Shown in pieces: positions 24,001-33,100 of a stretch of DNA of 33,316 nucleotides (its first letter is position 1; each line of letters begins with the position of its first letter). A program made the translations under genes and the position numbers. The notes below the pieces were generated by a model. The model was not told where the DNA came from and did no database searches. It saw nothing but the letters and a program-made list of their open reading frames with translations. The stretch spans positions 1 to 33,316 of the forward strand of contig JAFDVJ010000072.1 of assembly GCA_018269075.1 (NCBI GenBank), read 5' to 3'. This DNA is from Acidobacteriota bacterium. Lineage in GTDB: Bacteria > Acidobacteriota > Blastocatellia > Pyrinomonadales > Pyrinomonadaceae.

Positions 24001-26834
24001 AGCCGGTAGTTCGTCCGGTCGACCGTGAACTCGAAGCGGTACGGATGGTTCCACGGGTCGCGGAGCGCGTCCGGGTCGAGATTTTTCCGGAGCAGCTCGG
24101 CCCGCAGAGTTTGATAATCGGTGATGAAGCCGCCGGTTCGCTCCGTGTAATCGCGCATCGCCGCGCTGATCAGGCGGCTGGTCTTTTCGAAATACGGCCA
24201 TTTCACCTCGAAGACGATCAGATCGTCCTTCGTGTCGGGAAGCTTGTCCGCGCCGGGACTCCAGATCGTCAGCTTTTGAAAATTCCGGTCGATCGCGAAA
24301 TCGCTCCGAAAGGCGCTTCCCCACGCGTCGCGGAGCGCGCCGAAATCGATCTTCCGCGTCAGCAGCAGCGTTCGCAGCGAATTTTCGTCGGTCGGGAACG
24401 TTTCCTGTTCGCGATAGATTCGGTCGAGCGCGTCGGCGACCGGATTCATCTTTTTGCGGAAATACGGCGTAAAAACCGCGTCGAGATCGTCGCGCAGCGC
24501 GCGGCTGCGGGCGATGTCCAGCCGGTATTCGGCCGTCCCGAGCGCGAGCTCGATCGCCAGCTCGCGCCCGGGCGCGAGCGGCTTCGACAGATCGAGATTT
24601 TTCAGATCGCGGACGGTCATCCCGCCGTAAACCGCGTCGAGATCGAGAAATTTCGCCAACCGGCCCGGAAAGGCGCGGTTGAGAAACGAATTGCGGTCGC
24701 TGCTGTCGCTTTCGACGCGGGCGCGTTCCTCGACCGCCCGGTCGAGCACGAGCACGCCGAGCGCGGTCTCGGCGAACCGGCCGGCGGCGTCGCGGGCGCG
24801 GAATCTGACCTCGACGTCGGCGCCCGGCCGGTAAACGTCCTTCGGCGTCGCGGCCTCGATTTCGAGGTTGGTCGGCGTCGGGTAAATGATGTTTTTGACG
24901 CCGGTGACGAGCTCCTCGCCGTTCTCGAACCAGGCGGCGATCGCGATCCCGTTTTTGAATTCGGCGCGGTACGGCACGACCAGCTCGGCGCGCCCGCCGG
25001 CGAGCCCGGCCGCGGTCGTGTAGAGCAGCCGGCCGTCTTTGAGGACGTCGACGAAAACCGTGCCTTTCGGTTTGCTCGACGTCAGCGCGACCGCGACCGG
25101 CTCGCCCGGCCGGTAAACGACCTTGCCGGTCTCGACGCGCAGCGCTTCGCGGTCTTCCGTCCGGATCCCGTCTTCGAGAATTCCGGTCGCGCCCTTCCCG
25201 TCGGCCGCGATCAGCCGGACGTCGAACCGGCGGGCGTCCTCGACGGTCAGCCGGAGCCGCGCCGCGCCCTCGGGATTCGTCTTCACGTGGGCGAGCCGGA
25301 CGCCCTGTTCGGATCGGTCATTGTCCGCGCCGCCGGCCGCCATCTCGTAAACGTCGACGTCGCAGCTCGCCGGCCTGCCGTCGGCGTAAAACGTCGCCAC
25401 GAAAAATTCGAGCGGCAGCCGGCTGCTCTGACCGGACGTGTCGCCGACGAGATAAACGTGGATCGGGTCGCGCGTGATCCGCAGGTCGAAACGCCGCGGC
25501 TCGGTCCGTTCGGTCGTCGGGTCGGTCACGTAGGCCGTAAAATGCAGATCCCTGAAGCGGCCGTTCCGGTCGGGATCGAAATCCTCGAACGCTTTCGAAA
25601 GATCGATCGCCGCCGAAAATTTCCCGTCGTCGTCGAGCGTCCCGAAAATTTCGCCGGCCGGCTCGTCGCCGCCGTTTCTTTTCGACGAAACGATCCGGAC
25701 GCGGCCGCCGGCGACCGGTTTGCCGAACAGATAGCGGCCGTCGATCGCGACCCGCGCCGTCGTCTGTCCGGGCAGATAATATTTGCGGTCGGGTTTGGCT
25801 TCGACCGCAAAATTCGGCAGCTCGTAGCGCGTGATCCGGATCCGTTCGCGGCTGACATCGTCGTTTTCCGCGTTTTTGACGGCGATCTCGTAATTGCCGA
25901 GCCGGATGTCTTCGAGAATCTTCCACGCCGTCGCCGCGATCCCGAAACGCGAGGTTTTGACCTTTTCCGTGAAAACAGCCTCATCGGTCTCCTCGTTTTC
26001 GATCTCGATCGTCCATTCGGCGTCTTTGAGCGGCCGGCGGTTGAGATTATAGGAGTAGAGCCGCAGGTTGACGGTCTGTTCCGGCCGGTAAAGCGGCTTG
26101 TCGGTGACGATCTCGGCAAAGCTTGCCGCCCAGCCGGAAAGATCATCCGACACCTCGCGCGTCAGATTTCCCCGGCGGCCCGTGACCGTCAGTCTGAGAT
26201 TTTCGCCCATCTCGAAATTCGGCACTTTGAATTCGAGCAGCGCGCGGCCGTCCGCATCGGTCAGGACATTTTCGGCCCTGATTTTATCGGGATGATTCTT
26301 GATTTCGAGCGTGCCGTCGAGCGCGACGCCGGCGACGCCTTTGCCGTTCGCCGGATTGAGCGCCGCGACGCGGACGCGAAAGAGGCTTTCGGCCGCCGCG
26401 CCCTCGGTCGAGATCGTTTCGAGTTCGAACGCTTCGGGCAGAATCTGCGAGAACGAAACGAGGCCGTCCGTTTTCGCCCTGTCCGAAACGATCGCGTAAC
26501 GCAGCCGGTACCAGAGCAGCGCGTCGCCGTCCAGCAGGCCCGGCGGCGCGTCGAGCGCGATTTCGACTGTCGACCGGCCGCGCGCGAGCGTCTGCGGTCG
26601 TTCGACCGCGGCGACGACCGCATCGTCCGGCGCGAGAATTTCGAGCCGCACCCGCGCAGAAATTTCGTCGCCCGGATTTTCGACGGCGAGCGCGAAATTC
26701 GCACGCGTCCCGTCGAGCGCGAGCCGCGTCTCGTCTTCGATCACCCGCAGCCCGCCGGCCGCCGTCGGCGAAATCTGCGCAAACGATGAGGATAAAAGCA
26801 AAACGATCGTGAAAAGGTAAATTATTCGCCGCAT
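21057..26834 (-). CDS. Alpha-2-macroglobulin-like protein with pilin-like insert (paralogue 1)
   Basis: The 1925-residue exported protein has a signal peptide (about 1-20). It is built as an alpha-2-macroglobulin: MG domains from about 28, with TDKPLYRPEQTV near 245, and an A2M_N_2-like segment ending ALGVLVLDRAVEERAR. Residues about 790-1080 hold three modules resembling the GspG pseudopilin C-terminal domain, centred on DAWGSAFR, DPWNHPYR and DAYGRPYY at 836, 926 and 1021, each followed by a DxxD/DD turn. A carboxypeptidase-regulatory domain lies near 1115-1200. The A2M core resumes at YFAETLVWAPE (about 1242). The thioester GCGEQ is intact at 1457-1461, followed by the TED and receptor-binding domains. 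Inferred role: covalent trapping of proteases at the envelope. Confidence 0.93.
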   Translation of the reverse strand: MRRIIYLFTIVLLLSSSFAQISPTAAGGLRVIEDETRLALDGTRANFALAVENPGDEISARVRLEILAPDDAVVAAVERPQTLARGRSTVEIALDAPPGLLDGDALLWYRLRYAIVSDRAKTDGLVSFSQILPEAFELETISTEGAAAESLFRVRVAALNPANGKGVAGVALDGTLEIKNHPDKIRAENVLTDADGRALLEFKVPNFEMGENLRLTVTGRRGNLTREVSDDLSGWAASFAEIVTDKPLYRPEQTVNLRLYSYNLNRRPLKDAEWTIEIENEETDEAVFTEKVKTSRFGIAATAWKILEDIRLGNYEIAVKNAENDDVSRERIRITRYELPNFAVEAKPDRKYYLPGQTTARVAIDGRYLFGKPVAGGRVRIVSSKRNGGDEPAGEIFGTLDDDGKFSAAIDLSKAFEDFDPDRNGRFRDLHFTAYVTDPTTERTEPRRFDLRITRDPIHVYLVGDTSGQSSRLPLEFFVATFYADGRPASCDVDVYEMAAGGADNDRSEQGVRLAHVKTNPEGAARLRLTVEDARRFDVRLIAADGKGATGILEDGIRTEDREALRVETGKVVYRPGEPVAVALTSSKPKGTVFVDVLKDGRLLYTTAAGLAGGRAELVVPYRAEFKNGIAIAAWFENGEELVTGVKNIIYPTPTNLEIEAATPKDVYRPGADVEVRFRARDAAGRFAETALGVLVLDRAVEERARVESDSSDRNSFLNRAFPGRLAKFLDLDAVYGGMTVRDLKNLDLSKPLAPGRELAIELALGTAEYRLDIARSRALRDDLDAVFTPYFRKKMNPVADALDRIYREQETFPTDENSLRTLLLTRKIDFGALRDAWGSAFRSDFAIDRNFQKLTIWSPGADKLPDTKDDLIVFEVKWPYFEKTSRLISAAMRDYTERTGGFITDYQTLRAELLRKNLDPDALRDPWNHPYRFEFTVDRTNYRLTVKSDGKDGRVDVAGVDEPDDFTVWTAQSDYFVATKANLIRGFNEYVATAKTFPRTAAEMRAILRASGFDLDAQKDAYGRPYYVEEKAAFRIANILTYRKPDLKAVKQKLLTFAVRSMGQDGVRGTYDDFELANFTGATSEEEVNFANGGASNKKSVREKAVKSANGAVGGTVFDPNGAVIPGAEAKILNSSQFAIRTVRSDESGEFLIDNLPPGVYTLQISRQAFKSLVITNLTVEAGVLLEIDAMLEVGSVSSVVDVTAESTTLIDTTEASFSTNVSSALVPGIQPSFTPRVRDYFAETLVWAPELVTDGKGAASLKFKMADNLTTWKLYAVGSDAEGNFGLVEKELRTFQPFFAELDPPRVLTAGDRIALPVPVRNYTDEKRTVAVAMTENGWSKNLGGASRTIEIAPNSTANAVFELEATAPVTDGRQRVTALAGKDADAIEKPVTVRPNGREIVETAANLFGGEAAFDVNFPAAAYPDTRKTEIKIYPNMLTHVAESVDGLLERPHGCGEQTTSSTYPNLLVLKIEKELKKGVDPRVVAQARAYLDEGYKRLLNYQTPSGGFSYWGPTDRPNVALTAYVLRFLADAQDFTDVDEAVAGRARKWLLEQQMPDGSWGNLTAYVARSLARTADGGDAEKKALGAAVAYLQTHPDEIKDAAELANFGLAADALNEPEIAAKAAEKLRRTAQFSKDGALWTASNTPFNGWGTTADIETTALVLQLLIKTGGQRAANDELVSKAMLYLLKNKDRHGVWYSTQTTLNVLDALILFESILENDGKNRNARAEIFVNGAKVQEFPVPNGGLSKPLTFDATRWMADRENRVEVKLTGGSNLTAAQVVSRYYVDWQTVKEDSPDFDFQVDFDKLRAQIGEEITARVRVRRKNPRYGMTLAEIGLPPGAEVDRASLEKAKTDGVLSSYDILPDRLVVYSWLDSAPREFSFKFRPRFGMNAQSAPSVVYDYYNEPAKATLAPQRFEVR

Positions 26835-26846
26835 ACTTCTTTTTTT

Positions 26847-27120
26847 AGTTCGGGAAGTTTGGGAAGTAGATTATCTTCTTCCGAAACTTCCTTCAAATGT
26901 CCGACGGACTGTCATTTCTGTCGCCGCGCCGCGCGGGTGTGACCCGCATTTACAGGCATTCGCCTGTCAACAGTCTGACAGACTGTTGTACGTTTTCTTC
27001 CCAAACTTCTCTTTAATGTACGACAAACTGTTAGTTTATCGACGCGCCGCGCCGCTTCGGTGCAACTCCGCCTAACAGGCTGACAGCCGGCTGTACGTTT
27101 TCTTCCAAACTCCCCGAACT
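26847..27120 (-). repeat. Two tandem REP-like elements (copies C and B) between the A2M genes
   Basis: The region is bounded by AGTTCGGGAAGTTTGGGAAG and its approximate reverse complement, CTTCCAAACTCCCCGAACT. Read on the minus strand, copy C has GTACAA, stem AACAGTCT-GTC-AGACTGTT, stem ACAGGC-GAAT-GCCTGT, core CCCGCGCGGCGCGGCG (26937-26922) and a final GTCC-GTC-GGAC hairpin. Copy B (27120 to about 27003) has GTACAGCCGGCTGTCAGCC, a shorter centre, GCGGCGCGGCG and an AAACT-AAC-AGTTT hairpin. It fills most of the gene-free stretch 26835-27197. Confidence 0.78.
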
Positions 27121-27149
27121 CGTAATGATCAAGCCGGCTCCTCGTAAAA

Positions 27150-27189
27150 AAATCCGAAATCCGAAATCCGAAATCCGAAATCCGAAATC
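27150..27189 (-). repeat. GATTTCG heptamer array after the second A2M gene
   Basis: On the minus strand about five GATTTCG units begin 8 nt after the TAG stop. The spacing and context (stop, about 8 nt, GATTTCG) are the same as after the first A2M gene. Confidence 0.8.
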
Positions 27190-27197
27190 GTCCTAAA

Positions 27198-30100
27198 CTA
27201 TTTTATCGTGAAGCGCTGCGGCGCGAGCGTCGCTTTGGCTTCTTCGTTGTAATAATCGTAAACCGTCGAGGGCGGCGTCTGCGCGTCGATGCCGTAGCGC
27301 GGTTTGAATTTGAAATTGAATTTCGTGCCGCCGGCCTTCGACCACATATACAAAACGATCCGGTCGGGCAGAATGTCGTAGCGCGTCAGGCTCCAGTCGG
27401 CGTCCATCGCCGCCTGCAGCGATTCGCGCGAAACGTCCGCGCCGGGCGGCAGGCCGATCTCCGCGAGCAGCATTCCGTAGCCCCTGAATCCGACGCGTTC
27501 GGCCTCGACCGAGCAGTTTATCTCCTCCATCACCGCCGCCGTCTGCCGGTCGCATTTGTAATCGAGCCGGATCGCGCGCGACTGATTGACGTTCCGGTTC
27601 GAAACGTCGGAATCCTTCCAGTCGATGTAGTGCGACGCGACGAGCTGCGACATCAGCGCGGCGTTCGACGCCGAACGGACCTCGACGCGGTTCGCCGACG
27701 CCGTCAGTTTTTCCGACAGATCGAGCACGACCGGTTCGATCCGGTCGGACGAGACCGCGATCGTCTGAAATTCCGCGCCGTTGAGCATCACCTGAATCGA
27801 ATCGGTCGCGGCCGTCGTTTTCGCGTCGGCGAGCGCGGCCAGAAACGCGTCGAGGACGTTGACGGTCGTCTGCGTCGAATACCAGACGCCGTAGCGGTCC
27901 TTGTTTTTCAGCAGAAACATCGTCGCTTTCGAGATCAGCCCGTCGTTCGTCGCTTGCGGTTTGCCGGTTTTGATCAGCAATTGAAGAACGAGCGCGGTCG
28001 TTTCGATCCGGCCGGGCGTGCCCCAGCCGTAAAACGGCGTGTTGGTTTCGAGCTTCCAGTAAACGGAATCGCCTTCGGAAATCGCCATTTTTTCGAGCCG
28101 TTCGGCGACCGCCGCCGCTTCTTCGCGATCGCCCGTGTCGAACGCGGCGAGCCCGTAGAGCGCGAGCGCGTAGGGCTCGTCGATCTCGGCGTTGCGCGTC
28201 CGGAGATAGCCGAGCGCTTTCCCGAGCGCGGTTTTGTCGGAGTTTTTGCGCATCGCGAGCGTCCGCGCGACGTAGGCCGTAAACAGCTTGGTGCGGCTCG
28301 CGTCCTCGGCGTTTTCCCAGTAGTATTTCCGAACCCAGCTGCCGTCCGGTTTCTGCTGGCGGACGAGCCAGTTTTCGGCGCGCTCGACGACCGCCCGATC
28401 GACTTCGACGAAGCCGTCGGCGTCGGTCAGAAAACGCAAAACATACGCCGTCAGCGCGATGTCGGCCGCGTCCCTGCCGCCCCAGTAGGAAAAGCCGCCG
28501 TCGGCCGTTTGATAGCCGAGCAGCCGTTCGTAGCCTTTTTGCAGAAAACGCTGCGCTTTCGGCCGCAGCTTCGAATCCTCTTTGACGAATTTCAGGATCA
28601 TCAGGTTCGGATAGGTCGACGAGGTCGTCTGCTCGCCGCAGCCGTACGGCCGTTCGAGCAGGCCCTCGACCGATTCGGTGACGTGCGAAAACAGGTTCGG
28701 GTAGATTTTCAGCTCGGCCTTTGGCGTTTTCGCGAGCGCGTTGGCCGGAAAATCGACGTCGAAGATCTCGTTCTGCCGCGAGAATTTCGATTCCGTGCGG
28801 ACGACCTCCTCGCCGTTCGGCCGAACGGTGACCGGTTTTTCGACCGCGTCCGAGTCCTTCGCGGCGATCGCCGTCACGCGCTGTTTGCCGTCATTGACCG
28901 GCGCAATCGCCCGAAAGCCGAAAACCGCGTTGCCGGATTCGCCCGAGGCGACCTCGAGCTGCTGCTTCGGCGCGGTAAACAGTCTGAACCACGGGCTTTC
29001 CGTCATCGAAACGGCGACCTTCTGCTTTTGTTCGGTGTAATTGCGGATCGTCACCGGCAGCCGGATCTCGTCGCCGTCGGTCAGAAAGCGCGGCGGTTCG
29101 AGATCGGCGAAAAACGGCTGAAAGGCGGCGACTTCCTTTTCGGTGACGCCGATCTTGCCGTTCTTCGTCGAGGCGATCGTGTAGAGCTTCCAGGTCGTGA
29201 TGTTGTCGGCCATCTTGAACTTGAGCTCGGCGCGGCCGTTCTTGTCGGTCAGGATTTCGGGCGACCAGACGAGCGTTTCCGGAAAATACTGGCGCAGGCG
29301 CGGCGTCGAATTGCCCTTCAGCGGCACCAGCTCGCCCTGCGGCGTCTTGATGTATTCCTGACCGTCGATGATGAAGACGTTTTCCGCTCCCGACGCGCCG
29401 TCGAGCTGAAAGCCGCCGGAAAGCCGTTCGGGCCGGGCGTTCTCGACTTTCAAAAGCGACGAAAACGTCGTCCCTTTCGGCAGCGAATTAATCTGCTGAG
29501 AGGTGATATTGGTTTGCATCTTCGACTCCGTCGTATCGACCGATACGGAATCGGCGGAAACCGTGACGGACTCGCTGACCGCGCCGGCTTCGAGCGTCGC
29601 GCGAAGCTCGACCAGCGTCTGCGCGGCGATCCGTATGTTCTCGTAAATCAGCGTCTTAAAGCCCGCCGCGTCGATCTTCACGCGGTAATTTCCGGGCGTC
29701 AGGTTTTCGAGAAGGAAAGTGCCGTCGTCTTTGGTTTTCGTCGAAACATCGATCCCGCCTTCGCCGGTCGCGGTCACCGACACGTTCGGCACGACCGCGC
29801 CGGCGGCGTCCGAAACCGTCCCCCGAAGCGCGCCGCTCGCGCCCGAAAAAGCCAGCGCCCGAACGTCCTTCGTCAGATATTTCGTCTCCTTCGACTGCTC
29901 GCTCAGAACGCCCGTGAACGTCGCCAGATCGTAGTCGTCGCCGCCGACGGACTGGTTCACTCCGCTGCTCCGGATATGAAACGTCAGAACTTCCTCGGTG
30001 ACGGGCGTGATCTTCTGTTTGCCGTTTTCGACGACCGTTTTGTCCGAATAGCGCGGCGTTTTTTCAAAGCCCAGATAAACCGGCCGGCCGTCGCCGTCTT

Positions 30101-33100
30101 TGATCGTCGAAAAATCGAGCCCGTTTTCCTTTAAGAGCTGTTTGAATTCCGCATCGTCGCCCGGAAACGGCCGTTTGCCGCTGTTGACGGTCCGGCTGAA
30201 AATCCGGTTGATCGCCGCCTCGGTTTCGGCAAAGTAGTCGACCCGGCTTATCCAGACGTCGAAATCGTCGCGGTTCCAGTAATACGGCTCGTAGTAACCG
30301 TTCGGGCCGGTGCTCGAAAAACGAACCGCGTAATAGCGGCCGTCGGTTTCGAACGTGATCCGGTAATCGCGGTTCCAGCGGTCTTTGAGCCGGTCGAGAT
30401 CGACGCCGCGCGCCGCCAGTTCGGTCTTCAGCGTCGGCAAATCGCGGATAAAGCCGCCGGTTTTTTGATGATATTCCGCGACCGCCGCGTCGACGATTTG
30501 GCCGGTCGCCCGAAAATACGCGAAGCCCGCGCGAAACACGGCCGAATCGTCTTTGGTCCCGAATTTCTTGTCGCTGCCGGCGGTCGTCAGCGTGAAGACG
30601 TCCTCGGTTTTGTCGACTGCGAAAGCCACCCGGTAATTGTTGCCCCACGGATCGCGCAGCGCGTCGAAATCGACTCCGCCGGCGGCCAGAATCCGGCGCA
30701 GCGAATCTTCGTCGGTCGGATGCGCAAAGTCGTTCTCGTACCGCTTTTGCAGGACGTTTTTGAGCGTTTCGATCTGCTTTTGGAAATATTCCGCGTAAAC
30801 CGAATAGGGGTTCGATTTCCATTCGCGGCTGCGGTAAATGTTCGGATAATAGTAACTGTCGGCGAGCATCGCTTCGGCCGCGAGCTGCATTTCGGCCGAC
30901 ACCGGTTTCGACGGGTCGAGCTCGTTGAGATCTTTGAGCGTGATGCCGCCGAACGATTTCTGATAGCCGAGCCAGCCGCGAAAACGGCTGAAATAACTGC
31001 CGAAATCGGCGTCGGTGCGGGCGCGTTCCTCGACCGCCTTGTCGAAAACGACGACCCCGAGCGCGCTTTCGACCGCTTTGCCGACGCTGTCGAGCACCGA
31101 AAATTTGACGCTTGCCTCTTCGTTCGGCTTGTAGCTCGCCGCCGAAAACTGCGCGTCGAGACTGAGGTTCTGCCGTTCGGGGAAAATGATGCCGTGCGAA
31201 TCCCGGATCAGATTGTAATAGCGGTAATAGCTATTTTCGCTATCCGTTTCGAGATAGGCGGCGAGCGTCAGCTCGCCCGTGAAATTCGGGTCGTAAGGCA
31301 GTTTCACTTCGCCGCGGCCGTCGCCGTCGAGCCTGACGAAGCGCGATTCGACGACCGACCAGTTTTTGACGACGTCGAGAAAGACGTTCGCGTTTTTGAT
31401 CGTCGAACGCAGCCTGATCCGGACGCTTTCGCCGGGTTTGAAGATCGTTTTTTCCGTCTCGAGCCGGAGGCCGTCGCGGTTGCCGTAATAATAAACCGTC
31501 TGCGAATCGGTGCCGGTTTGTCCCTTGTCGTCGCGGGCCCTGATTTTCAGATCGAGATTGCCGTCCGAAACCAGCGTATCGAGCGGCGGAATTTCGACTT
31601 TTCCGGCGCCGAGCGTATTCGTCCGCAGACGCCGGACGGTTTCGAACGGATCCGACGAATAGGCCTTCCGGCCGCCGATCTCGACGTCGCAGACGGCCGG
31701 CGTCCCGTCCGCGTAAAAGGTCGAAACATACGCAATCGACGGCAGCCGGCGGCTGAGATCGTAAAATCGGCCGGTCAGATAAACGTGAATCGGTTCTTTC
31801 GAGATCCGCACGTCGAACCGCCGCTGCTCGGTGCGGTTGGTCGTCGGGTCGGTGAAATAAGCGGCGAAATGCAGATCTTCGAAATGCTGCCAGCGGTTGT
31901 CTATCAGATTCGACTGCGCCGGGCCGAGATCGACCCTGACGACGTATCTGCCTTCCGCGTCGGTCGCGCCCTCGAACGATTGTTTTTCCTCGACGTCGTA
32001 TTTCTGCGCGACCCAGTTCCAGCGCCGGCCGGCTTCTTCAACGACGCGCACTTTGCCCTTCGTGACCGGCTTGCCGAAGAGATAATCCGCGCGGACCGTC
32101 ACTTCGGCCTTGTTTTCCGACGGCAGATAAAAGGTCTTGTCGGTCTTGACGCTGACGCCGAACTGCGGCAGATCGTAGCGCGAAACCTTAAATTCCAAAG
32201 AGTTGCCGTCGATCTCGTCGTCGCCCGCGACCTCGACGCGGTAGCTGCCCAGTTTGGCGTTGTCGGGAATCTTCCACGAGATCGCGGCGATCCCGAAATC
32301 GGAGGTTTTGACGGTTTCGCGATAAAGAACCAGACCGCCCTCGTCCTTAATCGTGAATTCGAGAGCGCTGCCGGAAACGACCGTCGAAGCGGCGTCGAAA
32401 TAGAGCGCGCGGACGTTGAACGATTGTCCGGGCTGATAGATCGGCTTGTCGCCGGTCAGAAAAAGCGAGCCCTTATTCTCCCTCGAACTGAGATCGTCGT
32501 TTTCGAATTCGCGGACGATCCCGTTTTTCCGGCCGACGATCTTCAGATGTCCTTCGTCGAGCTTTTTACCGGCGGGAAGCTCGAAATCGAGCACGGCGAA
32601 ACCGTCGTCGTCGGTTTCGCCCGCGGCCTTGAGTTCGAGTTTGTCGTCGTCCGCATCGGTATCGAGATCGAGCTTCAATCCGCCCTCGATTTTGACGTTT
32701 TCGACCGGTTGTTTCGTCAGCGGCCGGAGCGCGCGCACGCTGACGCGGTAACGTCTTCCCGAATAAATATTTTCGCCGGCCGCAATATGCAGTTCGAAAA
32801 CGTCCCTGATCAGCTCGGACAGCGAAACGAGCCCGTCGGCGACGGCGTTTCCGCGTTCGCCTTCGATCCTGTAATGCAGCCGGTACCAGACGAGATCGTC
32901 GCCGGCGGTTTTCAGCAGATCGGCGGCCGGCATTTTGATTTCGTAGGTTTTCTTCCCCTTCGCGAAATCTTCGGAAGCCGCCGCCGAGGCCCGAACCCGG
33001 CCGGCCGGATCGAGCAGTTCGACGCCGATCCGGCCGCCGGAAATCTTATTCGGGCTCTCGACGACGAGCGCGACGAGCGCCGTTTCGCCGTTAAAGGAAA

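Noticed and set aside
23676..26789. Plus-strand open frame of 1037 codons opposite the first A2M gene
   Set aside because: Antisense shadow of a protein with a signal peptide, MG domains and thioester. The translated sequence is arginine-rich noise.
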